Positions 34,061 through 44,629 of a stretch of DNA of 64,000 nucleotides are shown here, one piece after another. How positions within the stretch are numbered: the first letter of the stretch is position 1; each line of letters starts with the position of its first letter. A model generated the notes under the pieces. The model ran no database searches and had not been told where the DNA came from. It saw only the letters and a list, made by a program, of their open reading frames with translations. Origin of the DNA: Rhizobium sp. ZPR4 (GTDB lineage Bacteria; Pseudomonadota; Alphaproteobacteria; Rhizobiales; Rhizobiaceae); the NCBI RefSeq assembly GCF_040215725.1, contig NZ_CP157967.1, positions 1,488,001 to 1,552,000 of the forward strand, in the 5' to 3' direction. The translations under genes and the position numbers were made by a program.

Positions 34061-34399
34061 ATGCCCCGTTTCCTTGCCGTTTACACTATGAAGCCCGAAG
34101 ATCTCGCGTCTTTTCGAAGCCTGCCCAAAGCCGAGCAGGATGCTGTCGATGCTATCGGCATCGCACAATGGGCTGCGTGGGAAGAAAGAAACGCTGCCTC
34201 TATCCTTGATCGCGGCGGCATGGTGGGAAAGACGACTCGCATCACCAGGAACGGCGTCGCCGACGCGGTCAATCCATTCTGCGGCTACCTGGTGGTCGAG
34301 GCTGAAACCGCAGACGCCGCCGCAAGGCTTTTCCAGGACCACCCCCATATTACCGTCTTTCCCGGCGACGGCGTCGATATCATGCCGTTTTTAACCTGA
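34061..34399 (+). CDS. YCII-like small protein
   Basis: A 112-residue protein with the layout of the YCII/DGPF-type ferredoxin-like fold (MPRFLAVYTMKPEDLASFRSL, then the closing GYLVVEAETADAAARLFQDHP strand-helix). Residues of such proteins bind small molecules or act as extracytoplasmic-function sigma-factor accessories; no such gene is adjacent. The start follows TTGGAGGTGGCTC, giving a good ribosome site. Confidence 0.8.
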   Translation: MPRFLAVYTMKPEDLASFRSLPKAEQDAVDAIGIAQWAAWEERNAASILDRGGMVGKTTRITRNGVADAVNPFCGYLVVEAETADAAARLFQDHPHITVFPGDGVDIMPFLT

Positions 34400-34674
34400 C
34401 TTCGTTGATGGACCCTTCCACCATAACGATGAGACCCGGCAGAGGTGTGCTTGGGGAGAACAAGCAGACGCGCTGCCGATCATCGGCATATCGGCCGTGA
34501 GAGCGAAGCGGCTTCATCCGAAACGGGAGAAGCGAAAATAATCAAAGCGGAGGCTGAAATCCAAGCGAATTCGCCCTCCTTGCCCTTGATGGCAAAAGCG
34601 GCCGGATTTTGATGCTCACTTGACTTCGCGCTCCTCTCTGGCACCGTGAAATTTCCTGAGACGTTGGAGGATGC

Positions 34675-34890
34675 ATGACGCCAGAACGCTTTTCCGAATG
34701 CCTTTTGCATATCCGCTGGACGCCGATCAATCTGGCGAGCGCCCTGCAATGCGACCTCTCATGGGTGGAGGCGCTGGAGGCTGGAAACGCCGAAGTGCCG
34801 GCCGGATTGGCAACCTGGCTGGAAACTCTCGCCCAATGCCATGAGCAGGCCGGCGTTCCCACGACCTATCGCGGACGTGGGCACGACTGA
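34675..34890 (+). CDS. Small helix-turn-helix-like hypothetical protein
   Basis: A 71-residue protein that begins with MTPERFSECLLHIRWTPINLASALQCDLSWVEALEAG, which folds like a short helix-turn-helix (Cro/C1-like) domain but without a basic recognition helix. TTGGAGGATGC directly before the ATG is a good ribosome site. It may bind a protein partner or DNA weakly. It is followed by another small gene 74 bases on. Confidence 0.65.
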   Translation: MTPERFSECLLHIRWTPINLASALQCDLSWVEALEAGNAEVPAGLATWLETLAQCHEQAGVPTTYRGRGHD

Positions 34891-34964
34891 GATTGGCAGA
34901 ATAAGCCTGGAAACGAATGACAGCTCGAAACAGCGGATAACTCATTCCAACGGAGGGATTGGAG

Positions 34965-35159
34965 ATGAATGACGATTTTCGCTTGAAGCTTATCAAAATC
35001 AGAGGCGAGAAGATCGCCCACCGCAACGAACTGCTGGCGATGAAGATGCAGAACGCAAATACAAAAGGAGCTGGCCAGGATATCGATCTTGACGGCATGA
35101 TCGCCCGCGAGCAGCTCGCGATCGACAACCTCGACGATACGATTGCCCGCCTCAGCTAG
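34965..35159 (+). CDS. Small coiled-coil hypothetical protein
   Basis: A 64-residue highly charged helical protein (LKLIKIRGEKIAHRNELLAMKM, then IAREQLAIDNLDDTIARL) with likely coiled-coil character. GGAGG with a spacer of eight bases precedes the ATG; a TTG two codons upstream would overlap the site. No family is recognised. Confidence 0.65.
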   Translation: MNDDFRLKLIKIRGEKIAHRNELLAMKMQNANTKGAGQDIDLDGMIAREQLAIDNLDDTIARLS

Positions 35160-35201
35160 AGAGGTTCAGCGCCGCGCCATGAACGTCAAAGGGCGCAGCG
35201 C

Positions 35202-35624
35202 TCAATGCGCCACATCCTTGCTGAGATTGCGCAGCCTGATCTGATGGTCGAGGCGCTCAAGTTGGTTTGTCGTCGTCTCTATCAGCCGGCCGATCTCCTG
35301 ATAGGCCGTTCGCAGCCGCGAAAGCTCGTTCCTGACGGCTTCCAGGGCGCGCTCGTCGCTGTCCTCCCCGGGCCCGTCACCCGATCCGGTCATCAGCCAA
35401 GCCGGTGAAACATCGAAAAGAGCCGACATCTTGACCAGCGCGGAAGAATTGGGCTCGGCGCGGTCGGATTCCCACGCAAGCATGGTCTCCTCGCTGACGC
35501 CAAGTTGTCGGGCCAGTGTTTCGAGACTGATTCCCGCGGCGTCGCGCGCCATGGACAAGCGCCCTCCAAGCGTGTCACCGCCTTCATCCGAAAAAACGGT
35601 CGTCTCTTGTTCTGGTTTGAACAT
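35202..35624 (-). CDS. XRE-family helix-turn-helix regulator
   Basis: A 140-residue protein with a Cro/C1-type DNA-binding domain at about 19-75 (GGRLSMARDAAGISLETLARQLGVSEETMLAWESDRAEPNSS). The C-terminal half forms a coiled coil (ALEAVRNELSRLRTAYQEIGRLIETTTNQLERLDHQIRL) for dimerisation. No ligand-binding domain is present. Its target is unknown. It starts at ATG 35624 after AGGAAAGGGA; the frame is open further upstream but that extension does not belong to the family. Confidence 0.87.
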   Translation of the reverse strand: MFKPEQETTVFSDEGGDTLGGRLSMARDAAGISLETLARQLGVSEETMLAWESDRAEPNSSALVKMSALFDVSPAWLMTGSGDGPGEDSDERALEAVRNELSRLRTAYQEIGRLIETTTNQLERLDHQIRLRNLSKDVAH

Positions 35625-35842
35625 CGGTGCGATCCCTTTCCTGGTCGCGCCGGCGATTTTGTGCCGCGCATTCATGTTTTAGCTGTTTCCAAAGCTCCAG
35701 ATAGGTCTAAGGGCGTCATCGCGCCATTGCGATCTGTCCCAATTGGAAAAGTGTGACACTTTCCGATGGCTATCGCCGAGACTTGCAACCCACTCCTGAT
35801 CGCGCCTTGATTGCATGCCTTTCCTGTGTTTGATGTCTGACC

Positions 35843-36778
35843 ATGTCCGTTTCTCCCGCCATTTCCACACAGCAGAATCCGCTCAGGGGCATGACGATCA
35901 TGGCGAGCGCCATGATCCTGTTGCCGACGATGGATGCGATCGCCAAATACATGGCGAGCTTCGAAGGCATGTCGCCCGGTCAGGTGACCTTCTATCGCTT
36001 CTTCTTTCAGCTTGTCTGCATGCTGCCGATGCTGTTGACCGTGGCCGGACGGTCGGCCTTTTCCGCAAAACGCCCCTGGATGAACCTGCTGCGGGGCGCG
36101 CTGCACGGCGCTGCCAGCCTGCTCTTCTTCGCGGCGGTCAAATACATGCCGCTTGCCGATGTTTTCGCGATCTATTTCGTCGAACCTTTTATGCTGACGG
36201 CACTTTCGGCTCTGTTTCTCGGAGATAAGGTCGGCTGGAGGCGCTGGCTGGCGATCGTCATCGGCTTCGTCGGCGCGATGATCGTCATCCAGCCGAGTTT
36301 CGAGATTTTCGGACTGAAGGCGTTGCTGCCAGTTGCCTGCGCTTTCCTCTTTGCTCTCTACCTGTTCATGAACCGGGCGGTCGGCGAGGCGGATTCGCCG
36401 ATGACGATGCAGGTCATGGCCGGCGTTGGTGGCACGCTGTTCATGTCGGTCACCCTGCTCGCGGGAGCATCCGCCGGCATCGCTGATTTCGAACCTTCCC
36501 TGCCCACCTCGACGCTGGGCCTCATCCTTCTGCTGATTCTGGGCTCGATATCGGGCTATGCGCATATGCTCGTCGTCAGAGCCTTCCGGCTGGCGCCGCT
36601 CTCGTTGCTTGCTCCGTTCCAATATTTCGAGATCATTTCCGCCACCGTCCTCGGCTACGCGATCTTCGGAGATTTTCCCAATCTTTCCAAATGGATCGGT
36701 ATCGCCATCATCGTCAGCTCCGGCCTCTTCATCATCTGGCGGGAGCGCGTTCAGTCGAGATTGGAAAAAACCGCGTGA
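35843..36778 (+). CDS. EamA/DMT family transporter
   Basis: A 311-residue inner-membrane protein with ten predicted helices in two EamA repeats (about 18-140 and 155-300), the layout of the drug/metabolite transporter superfamily. Family members export amino acids, vitamins or drugs; no residue identifies the cargo. The C-terminus is short and basic. pccA follows 81 bases downstream on the same strand. Confidence 0.92.
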   Translation: MSVSPAISTQQNPLRGMTIMASAMILLPTMDAIAKYMASFEGMSPGQVTFYRFFFQLVCMLPMLLTVAGRSAFSAKRPWMNLLRGALHGAASLLFFAAVKYMPLADVFAIYFVEPFMLTALSALFLGDKVGWRRWLAIVIGFVGAMIVIQPSFEIFGLKALLPVACAFLFALYLFMNRAVGEADSPMTMQVMAGVGGTLFMSVTLLAGASAGIADFEPSLPTSTLGLILLLILGSISGYAHMLVVRAFRLAPLSLLAPFQYFEIISATVLGYAIFGDFPNLSKWIGIAIIVSSGLFIIWRERVQSRLEKTA

Positions 36779-36859
36779 GTGCAGATATCTTGCACATGGA
36801 CCCGCAGTGCAATTTGTGGCTAAAACACTGACTGAATAGGGTATTTGGGCGGAGATTGC

Positions 36860-38869
36860 ATGTTCAAGAAAATCCTGATCGCCAATCGCGGCGAGATCGC
36901 CTGCCGCGTCATCAAGACCGCGCGCCGCATGGGCATCCTCACGGTCGCCGTCTATTCCGATGCCGATCGGGATGCTCTGCATGTCGAAATGGCCGATGAA
37001 TCAGTCCATATCGGCCCAGCCCCCGCAGCCGAAAGCTATCTCGTCGCCGACAAGATCATCGCGGCATGCAAACAGACTGGCGCTGAAGCGGTTCATCCGG
37101 GTTACGGCTTCCTCTCAGAGCGCGCCTCCTTCTGCGCGGCACTGGAGAGGGAAGGCATCACCTTCATCGGCCCGAAGCCGAAGGCGATCGAAGCCATGGG
37201 CGACAAGATCGAATCGAAGAAATTCGCCAATGCCGCCAAGGTCTCCACCGTTCCTGGCTATCTCGGCATCATTGATGACGCTGATCATGCAGAAAGGATC
37301 GCGGCCGAGATCGGTTATCCCGTCATGATCAAGGCGTCCGCCGGCGGCGGCGGCAAGGGCATGCGTATTGCATGGAGCAAGGATGAGGTGCGTGACGGTT
37401 TCGAGCGCGCCCGTTCCGAGGCGAGAAGCTCCTTCGGCGACGACCGCGTCTTCATTGAGAAATTCGTCGTCGATCCCCGCCACATCGAGATCCAGGTGTT
37501 GGCCGATGCCCATGGTAATGTCGTCTATCTCGGTGAGCGCGAATGCTCCATCCAGCGCCGGAACCAGAAGGTCGTGGAAGAAGCGCCCTCTCCGTTCCTC
37601 GATGAAGCGACCCGCAAGGCCATGGGCGAACAATCCGTGGCGCTTGCCAAGGCCGTCGATTATCAAAGTGCCGGTACGGTCGAATTCATCGTCGATCGTG
37701 ACCGGAATTTCTATTTCCTCGAAATGAATACGCGCCTGCAGGTCGAACATCCGGTGACGGAACTGGTGACAGGCATCGATCTCGTCGAGCAGATGATCCG
37801 CGTTGCCGCCGGCGAAAAGCTGCCGTTCAAGCAGGCGGATATCACGCTCAATGGCTGGGCGATCGAAAGCCGCCTCTATGCCGAAGACCCCTATCGCAAC
37901 TTCCTGCCCTCCATCGGCCGCCTGACGCGCTATCGTCCGCCGCGCGAAGGCAGAACGGAGAAATTGGTCGTGCGCAACGACACTGGCGTCTTCGAAGGCG
38001 CCGAAATCTCCATGTATTACGATCCGATGATCGCCAAACTCTGCACCTGGGCTCCGACAAGACTGGAGGCGATCGAAGCCATGGGCGAGGCCCTGGATGG
38101 TTTTGTCGTCGATGGCATCGAGCACAATATGCCGTTCCTCTCCGCGCTGATGAAACATCCGCGCTGGCGCGAAGGCCGCCTCTCCACGGGCTTCATTGCC
38201 GAGGAATATCCTGATGGCTTCGCGCCGGTGACGCCGGACGAAGACCAAACCGCCTTGCTGTCGGCAATCGCCCTTTCCTGCAGCCTGATCGAGTCCAACC
38301 GCCGGGAACGCTATGGCGACCGGCTGCGTCCGGCCGCCGCGCCGCTGCGGGAGAGCTGGGTCGCCAAGCTCGGTGCCGACTATCTGCCTTTGACGTTGCT
38401 TGAAGGCGTGGTGACCATTCCCTTCGAGATGGACATGCAGATTGGCGGCAAAACCGTAACTGTCGCAACCGACTGGCGTCCCGGCGATTCCATCTGGGTC
38501 GGCACCGTCGGCGGCCGCAAGTTGACGGCCCAGATCCGCACCCTGCTCAATGGCCTGCGCATCGATTGGCAAGGTATTTCCGTCCGGGCCAAGGTGTTCA
38601 CGCCGCGTCAGGCCGAGCTTGACAAGCTGATGCCCGTCAAATTGCCGCCCGATACGTCAAAGCTTCTGCTCTGCCCCATGCCGGGCCTCGTCGTTGCTAT
38701 CGCCGTTGCTGAGGGACAGGAAGTCAAAGCGGGAGAAACGCTGGCCATTGTCGAAGCGATGAAGATGGAAAATGTCCTTCGTGCCGAACGCGATCTGGTC
38801 ATCGGCAAGATCAACGCCAAGCCCGGCGAAAGTCTCGCTGTCGACGCCGTGATCATGGAATTTGCCTGA
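36860..38869 (+). CDS. pccA: Propionyl-CoA carboxylase alpha (biotin carboxylase/biotin carrier) subunit
   Basis: A 669-residue fusion: biotin carboxylase with ATP-grasp (KASAGGGGKGMRIAW, EMNTRLQVEHPVTELVTGIDLV) at about 1-450, a BT domain region, and a C-terminal biotinyl carrier domain with Lys635 in EAMKMEN. It carboxylates biotin with ATP and bicarbonate; the beta subunit, pccB, transfers CO2 to propionyl-CoA to give methylmalonyl-CoA. pccB lies about 4.2 kb away on the other strand. MCC or ACC type enzymes cannot be fully excluded, but the length and sequence favour PccA. The ATG at 36860 was chosen over upstream residues. Confidence 0.93.
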   Translation: MFKKILIANRGEIACRVIKTARRMGILTVAVYSDADRDALHVEMADESVHIGPAPAAESYLVADKIIAACKQTGAEAVHPGYGFLSERASFCAALEREGITFIGPKPKAIEAMGDKIESKKFANAAKVSTVPGYLGIIDDADHAERIAAEIGYPVMIKASAGGGGKGMRIAWSKDEVRDGFERARSEARSSFGDDRVFIEKFVVDPRHIEIQVLADAHGNVVYLGERECSIQRRNQKVVEEAPSPFLDEATRKAMGEQSVALAKAVDYQSAGTVEFIVDRDRNFYFLEMNTRLQVEHPVTELVTGIDLVEQMIRVAAGEKLPFKQADITLNGWAIESRLYAEDPYRNFLPSIGRLTRYRPPREGRTEKLVVRNDTGVFEGAEISMYYDPMIAKLCTWAPTRLEAIEAMGEALDGFVVDGIEHNMPFLSALMKHPRWREGRLSTGFIAEEYPDGFAPVTPDEDQTALLSAIALSCSLIESNRRERYGDRLRPAAAPLRESWVAKLGADYLPLTLLEGVVTIPFEMDMQIGGKTVTVATDWRPGDSIWVGTVGGRKLTAQIRTLLNGLRIDWQGISVRAKVFTPRQAELDKLMPVKLPPDTSKLLLCPMPGLVVAIAVAEGQEVKAGETLAIVEAMKMENVLRAERDLVIGKINAKPGESLAVDAVIMEFA

Positions 38870-39032
38870 TCCAGGGGCTTCGCCATCGCAGCCATATGGA
38901 AAAAGCTGCGTGGCGATTGCTCGGCTAAAACATGACAATTGCGACGCTAAGTGTCTGATTTTGGCTTGAGCCTTTCTATGGGACCGTGCCAATGTTGCCT
39001 GGACCAAAATCATAGCATGAAGGGATGAGACC

Positions 39033-40160
<1,128 letters not shown>

Positions 40161-40234
40161 CGCTGAAAGCCACTCGGCGAGACGTATGTGGCGCGTGAGA
40201 AATGCGCCACATATAGCTGAAAAGATTTGATATC

Positions 40235-40702
40235 ATGATTTATGTCGATGCCGACGCCTGCCCGGTCAAACCGGAAATCTTGAAGGTTGCCGAACGCCAC
40301 GGCATCGAGGTGACCTTCGTTGCCAATTCGGGACTAAGGCCGTCGCGGGACCCGATGGTGCACAACATCATCGTCTCCAACGCCTTCGATGCCGCCGATA
40401 ACTGGATTGCCGAGCATGCCGGCGCCGGCGATATCGTCGTCACGGCGGATGTACCGCTCGCCGGCCGCTGCGTTGCGACCGGAGCTCTGGTGACGGGACC
40501 GACCGGCCGCATCTTCGACAAGACGAATATCGGCATGGCAACGGCCATGCGCGATCTCGGGGCACATCTTCGCGAAACCGGCGAAAGCAAGGGCTATAAT
40601 GCCGCCTTCTCGCCGCGCGACCGCTCCGCCTTCCTCGAAACCTTCGACCGGCTTTGCCGGCGTGCCAAAGCACATCAATCATCGCCTGGAGACCAGCCGT
40701 GA
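40235..40702 (+). CDS. YaiI/YqxD family protein (DUF188)
   Basis: A 155-residue protein of the DUF188 family, with the N-terminal MIYVDADACPVKPEILKVAERHGI and DIVVTADVPLAGRCVATGA. The acidic residues of a PIN-like nuclease fold are suggested (YVDADACP), but no activity is proven for the family. It sits between adhC and fghA, and fghA begins within its stop codon (GTGA), so it is translated with the detoxification genes. What it adds to that pathway is unknown. Confidence 0.9.
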   Translation: MIYVDADACPVKPEILKVAERHGIEVTFVANSGLRPSRDPMVHNIIVSNAFDAADNWIAEHAGAGDIVVTADVPLAGRCVATGALVTGPTGRIFDKTNIGMATAMRDLGAHLRETGESKGYNAAFSPRDRSAFLETFDRLCRRAKAHQSSPGDQP

Positions 40703-41535
40703 ACATCATTTCCCAAAACACCGCATTCGGTGGCATGCAGGGTGTCTTCTCGCATGAATCAGAAGCCTGCAAATGCGAGATGACCTTTGCCGTCTTCGTG
40801 CCGCCGCAGGCGATCAAGGAGCCCCGCCCGGTGCTCTGGTATCTCTCCGGCCTCACCTGCACCCATGCCAATGTCATGGAAAAGGGTGAGTATCGCCGCA
40901 TGGCTGCAGAACTCGGCCTGATCATCGTCTGCCCGGACACCAGCCCGCGCGGCAACGACGTGCCGGATGAGCTGACCAATTGGCAGATGGGCAAAGGCGC
41001 CGGCTTTTATCTCGACGCCACCGAGACGCCCTGGGCCGAAAACTATCAGATGTACAGCTACATCACCGAGGAGCTGCCCACGCTTATCGCCAAGCAATTC
41101 CGGGCCGACATGAGCCGCCAAGGCATTTTTGGCCATTCCATGGGCGGCCATGGCGCCATGACGATTGCGTTGAAGAACCCGGACCGCTTCAAGAGCTGCT
41201 CCGCTTTCGCTCCCATCGTACAGCCGTCGACAGCCGATTGGTCCGCCCCTGCGCTTGAAAAATATTTGGGCAGCGACAAGGCCGCTTGGCGCCGCTACGA
41301 CGCCTGTGCGCTTGTCGAAGACGGCGCCCGCTTCCCCGAGTTCCTGATCGATCAAGGCAAGGCCGACAGCTTTCTCGAAAACGGCTTGCGCCCATGGTTG
41401 TTCGAAGATGCTATCAAGGGCACTGATATCGGCCTAATGCTACGAATGCACGAGCGTTACGATCATTCCTACTACTTCATCTCGTCCTTCATGGACGATC
41501 ACCTGAGGTGGCATGCCGAACGGCTCGAAAAGTAG
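40699..41535 (+). CDS. fghA: S-formylglutathione hydrolase
   Basis: A 278-residue esterase that hydrolyses S-formylglutathione to formate and glutathione, the second step after AdhC. The triad is Ser147 in GHSMGG, Asp223 in DQGKAD and His256 in RYDHSYYF. LWYLSGLTCTHANVMEKGE and the DTSPRGND segment are family signatures. The GTG start overlaps the yaiI stop by four bases; the predicted length then equals that of known family members, which decides the start against a longer frame within yaiI. Confidence 0.96.
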   Translation: MNIISQNTAFGGMQGVFSHESEACKCEMTFAVFVPPQAIKEPRPVLWYLSGLTCTHANVMEKGEYRRMAAELGLIIVCPDTSPRGNDVPDELTNWQMGKGAGFYLDATETPWAENYQMYSYITEELPTLIAKQFRADMSRQGIFGHSMGGHGAMTIALKNPDRFKSCSAFAPIVQPSTADWSAPALEKYLGSDKAAWRRYDACALVEDGARFPEFLIDQGKADSFLENGLRPWLFEDAIKGTDIGLMLRMHERYDHSYYFISSFMDDHLRWHAERLEK

Positions 41536-41548
41536 AAGTGGCATACCC

Positions 41549-41572
41549 GCCGCCTTGAAATACCAAGGCGGC
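41549..41572. terminator. Stem-loop after fghA
   Basis: GCCGCCTTG-AAATAC-CAAGGCGGC is a perfect 9-base-pair hairpin 13 bases after the fghA stop. There is no T-run, so it may stabilise or partly terminate the fghA transcript before the guanidine leader begins. Confidence 0.5.
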
Positions 41573-41590
41573 ACAGGCATATAGGAAACG

Positions 41591-41652
41591 CGCAGACGAC
41601 TGCGGCGGCCAGCATCCAAAACCGGCCGTAGACATCGCGGGGACGGCCTCGC
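41591..41652 (+). promoter_or_regulatory. Guanidine-II (mini-ykkC) riboswitch
   Basis: Two hairpins with ACGR loops define this class. Hairpin 1 is CGCAG-ACGA-CTGCG (41591-41604). Hairpin 2 is GCGGGG-ACGG-CCTCGC (41637-41652) with one G-U pair. Between them CGGCC/GGCCG (41606-41628) can form a linker stem. The second hairpin ends nine bases before the GGAG ribosome site (41663-41666) of the guanidinium exporter gene, as expected for translational control by guanidine. The fit to both loops plus the gene make the call strong. Confidence 0.85.
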
Positions 41653-41672
41653 TCTTAATAATGGAGCGTAAC

Positions 41673-41987
41673 ATGGCTTGGTTCCTGCTTTTCCTCGCAG
41701 GCTTGTTCGAAATCGGCTGGGCTATCGGCCTGAAATATACCGATGGTTTCACGCGGCCGATGCCGACTGCTCTCACCGTCATCTCCATGGTCATCAGCGT
41801 CGTGCTGCTTGGCCTAGCCGTAAAGACCTTGCCGATGGGCACGGCCTATGCGGTCTGGACCGGTATCGGTACCGTCGGCACAGTGCTGCTCGGCATATGG
41901 CTGCTCGGCGATCCCGCGACCTTGGTTCGTCTATTCTGCATCGGCTTGATCGTTGCAGGCATCGCCGGTCTCAAGCTTACCGCCTGA
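41673..41987 (+). CDS. gdx: Guanidinium exporter (SMR family, Gdx/SugE)
   Basis: A 104-residue, four-helix small multidrug resistance protein. The residues that define guanidinium-selective Gdx proteins are all present: Glu13, Trp16, Ser42, Tyr59 and Trp62. It exports guanidinium in exchange for protons as an antiparallel dimer in the inner membrane. An in-frame ATG at 41661 contains the ribosome site of the ATG at 41673, so the latter is the start. The guanidine-II riboswitch upstream supports the same substrate. Confidence 0.95.
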   Translation: MAWFLLFLAGLFEIGWAIGLKYTDGFTRPMPTALTVISMVISVVLLGLAVKTLPMGTAYAVWTGIGTVGTVLLGIWLLGDPATLVRLFCIGLIVAGIAGLKLTA

Positions 41988-41993
41988 CTGAGA

Positions 41994-42380
41994 TCATCGG
42001 CGCTGGCGGTTGTCCAGCGCCCAGCTTCCCGGTCCGGCAAACACCAGAAACAGGAAGATGAAGCAGAACAGGACCGCTCCATCCCCCTCATTGTTGGCCG
42101 GGAAGAAATTGATCGGCATATGCACCATGAAATAGGCAATCGCCATCTCGCCGCTGAGCAAAAAGGCGACAGGACGCGTGAAAAGCCCGAGTAAGATCAG
42201 AATACCGCCCACGAGCTCGATGATCCCCGCCACGAAGAACAGCGTCGTGATTGCGTAAGGCGCTGGCGGAAATCCGAAGACCTTTTGCGTGCCGTGTTCG
42301 ATGAACAGCAACGCGGTCACGATTCGCAGAATTGCAAGGGCTGCAGGCTGGTAGGGCGACAAGCGCTCGGAAAATGACAT
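41994..42380 (-). CDS. DoxX family membrane protein (first of tandem pair)
   Basis: A 128-residue four-helix membrane protein (FIEHGTQKVFGFP, GIIELVGGILILLGLFTRPVAF, then FLFLVFAGPGSWALD) of the DoxX family, often linked to redox or sulfur metabolism. It is clearly paralogous to the next gene upstream (42518-42910). No partner oxidoreductase is adjacent. It converges on the exporter gene. Confidence 0.88.
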   Translation of the reverse strand: MSFSERLSPYQPAALAILRIVTALLFIEHGTQKVFGFPPAPYAITTLFFVAGIIELVGGILILLGLFTRPVAFLLSGEMAIAYFMVHMPINFFPANNEGDGAVLFCFIFLFLVFAGPGSWALDNRQRR

Positions 42381-42517
42381 GAGGATCTCCGTTCGATAGG
42401 GGATGCGAAGGAGATCCTGTCAAAAGTGCTCTCGCTTCGCTGACAACAGAGAGAACACGCGAGAGACGAATTTATTCGCCGGACTCGACGATCGGCCGAG
42501 CCCGACGAAGCGGCTGG

Positions 42518-42910
42518 TTATTTCTTGCTGTTGTCGATCGCCAGCAGGCCCGGGCCTGCGAAGATCAGGAACAGGAAGATGAAGCAATAAAGGATCGCTG
42601 CGTCGCCGCCATTGTTGGCCGGGAAGAAATTCTTCGGATAATGCGCCATGAAATAGGCGACCGCCATGTTGCCGCACAGGATGAAGGCGACCGGACGGGT
42701 GAAGAAGCCGACGATCGTCGCCAGTCCACCGACGACTTCAAGGATACCCTGAACCAGAATCAGGGTCGGCAGCGGGCTTGGAAATTGACCGCCGGCCGGA
42801 AAGCCGAGCAGCTTCTGCAAGCCGTGTTCGATGAACAATACGCCGGTGACGACACGCAATACGGTAAGAGCATAGGGCTGATATTGATTCAGCCGATCGG
42901 AAAGCGCCAT
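42518..42910 (-). CDS. DoxX family membrane protein (second of tandem pair)
   Basis: A 130-residue four-helix paralogue of the adjacent gene (FIEHGLQKLLGFPAGG, GILEVVGGLATIVGFFTRPVAF, FLFLIFAGPGLLAIDNSKK). The conserved PKNFFPANNGGDAAILYCFIFLF stretch precedes the last helix in both copies. GGAGTTTAAC before the ATG is the ribosome site. Tandem duplication of a DoxX gene is common in rhizobia, but the role is unknown. Confidence 0.88.
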   Translation of the reverse strand: MALSDRLNQYQPYALTVLRVVTGVLFIEHGLQKLLGFPAGGQFPSPLPTLILVQGILEVVGGLATIVGFFTRPVAFILCGNMAVAYFMAHYPKNFFPANNGGDAAILYCFIFLFLIFAGPGLLAIDNSKK

Positions 42911-43033
42911 GTTAAACTCCAGTTTTAACTCCCCCACGAGGAAGCAATAGAGCGCACGGGGACGAACGTGAAAACACGGATTCTGACGCTCAATCAATTT
43001 TCCGTGTCAAATCCGTGACTTGTTGTCACATGT

Positions 43034-44566
43034 TCACAACGGGATGTTGTCGTGCTTCTTCCAGGGATTGGTCAAATCCTTGTTGCGCAGCATCCTGAGG
43101 CCCTGTGCCAGCCGCCGCCGGGTCGAGCGCGGCATGATCACTTCGTCGATGTAGCCGCGTTCAGCCGCAACGAAGGGCGACAGGAAACGGTCCTCATACA
43201 TCTTCGTATGCGCTGCAATCTTGTCCGGATCGGCTATATCCTTGCGGAAGATGATCTCGACCGCGCCTTTGGCGCCCATGACGGCAATCTGCGCCGTCGG
43301 CCAGGCATAATTGAGATCGCCGCGCAGATGCTTCGAGGCCATGACGTCATAGGCGCCGCCAAAGGCCTTGCGGGTGATGACCGTGAGCTTCGGCACGGTC
43401 GCCTCGGCATAGGCAAACAACAGCTTGGCGCCATGCTTGATCAGCCCGCCATATTCCTGCGCCGTCCCCGGCAGGAAGCCGGGCACGTCGACGAAGGTAA
43501 CGATCGGAATATTGAAGCAATCGCAGAAGCGCACGAACCGCGCCGCCTTTCGCGACGCATCGCTGTCGAGAACACCGGCAAGCACCATCGGCTGGTTGGC
43601 GACGAAGCCGACCGTGGCGCCTTCGATGCGGCCGAAACCGCAAACGATATTTTTGGCGAAGCTCTCCTGAATCTCGAAAAAATCGCCCTCGTCCGCGATC
43701 TTCAGGATCAGCTCCTTGATATCGTAGGGCTTGTTGGCATTGGCCGGGATCAGCGTATCGAGCGAGTTATCCGGCTCGGTCACGGACTGATAGCATTCGA
43801 TCTCCGGCACATCAGCCGTATTCGACTGCGGCAGGAAATCGATGAGACGGCGCACCTGCAAGAGTGTATCGACATCATTGTCGTACGCAGCGTCGGCAAT
43901 CGAGGATTTCGTCGTGTGGACCGATGCGCCGCCGAGCTGCTCGGAAGTAACGGTCTCGTTGGTGACTGTCTTCACCACATCCGGTCCGGTGACGAACATG
44001 TAGGAGGTGTCACGAACCATGAAGATGAAATCCGTCATGGCCGGAGAATAGACATCGCCGCCGGCACAAGGACCCATGATGATCGAGATCTGCGGAATGA
44101 CGCCGGAGGCAAGCACATTGCGCTGGAAGACCTCGGCATAGCCGCCGAGCGCGGCCACACCCTCCTGGATGCGGGCGCCGCCTGCATCATAGATCCCGAT
44201 GATCGGCGCCCTGTTCTTCAGCGCCATATCCTGTACTTTGGTGATCTTCTCCGCATGTGCTTCTGAAAGAGATCCTCCGAAGACTGTGAAATCCTTGGCA
44301 AAAATGAAAACAGTTCGGCCGTTGACCGTACCCCAGCCAGTCACTACGCCATCGCCGGCAATCTTGCTCTTGTCCATGCCGAAATCGGTCGAGCGATGCT
44401 CGACGAACATATCGAACTCTTCGAAGGAGCCTTCATCGAGGAAGATGTCGATGCGCTCGCGCGCGGTCAGCTTGCCGCGCGCGTGCTGCGCATCGATCCG
44501 CGCCTGCCCGCCGCCAAGCCTTGCGATCTCACGACGACGTTCCAGCTCCTGCAGGATTTCCTTCAT
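43034..44566 (-). CDS. pccB: Propionyl-CoA carboxylase beta (carboxyltransferase) subunit
   Basis: A 510-residue carboxyltransferase of the PccB/MccB family, with the N-terminal crotonase half ([22 protein letters not shown], then [30 protein letters not shown]) and the C-terminal half ([32 protein letters not shown]). It transfers carboxyl from biotin to propionyl-CoA in branched amino acid, odd-chain and threonine breakdown. Its partner alpha subunit, pccA, lies at 36860-38869. It is the distal gene of a minus-strand series with rluA, HAD, atp12 and a lipoprotein gene. Confidence 0.94.
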   Translation of the reverse strand: MKEILQELERRREIARLGGGQARIDAQHARGKLTARERIDIFLDEGSFEEFDMFVEHRSTDFGMDKSKIAGDGVVTGWGTVNGRTVFIFAKDFTVFGGSLSEAHAEKITKVQDMALKNRAPIIGIYDAGGARIQEGVAALGGYAEVFQRNVLASGVIPQISIIMGPCAGGDVYSPAMTDFIFMVRDTSYMFVTGPDVVKTVTNETVTSEQLGGASVHTTKSSIADAAYDNDVDTLLQVRRLIDFLPQSNTADVPEIECYQSVTEPDNSLDTLIPANANKPYDIKELILKIADEGDFFEIQESFAKNIVCGFGRIEGATVGFVANQPMVLAGVLDSDASRKAARFVRFCDCFNIPIVTFVDVPGFLPGTAQEYGGLIKHGAKLLFAYAEATVPKLTVITRKAFGGAYDVMASKHLRGDLNYAWPTAQIAVMGAKGAVEIIFRKDIADPDKIAAHTKMYEDRFLSPFVAAERGYIDEVIMPRSTRRRLAQGLRMLRNKDLTNPWKKHDNIPL

Positions 44567-44629
44567 GCGGCCCTCTCTCCCTCATCGCTCGGGCTTAGCA
44601 TGGCGCGAGCCTTGTTTGAAGCTGTTGGC

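Noticed and set aside
33775..34209. Plus-strand frame of 144 codons before the YCII-like gene
   Set aside because: It overlaps the strongly signalled start of that gene in another frame and lacks coding features.
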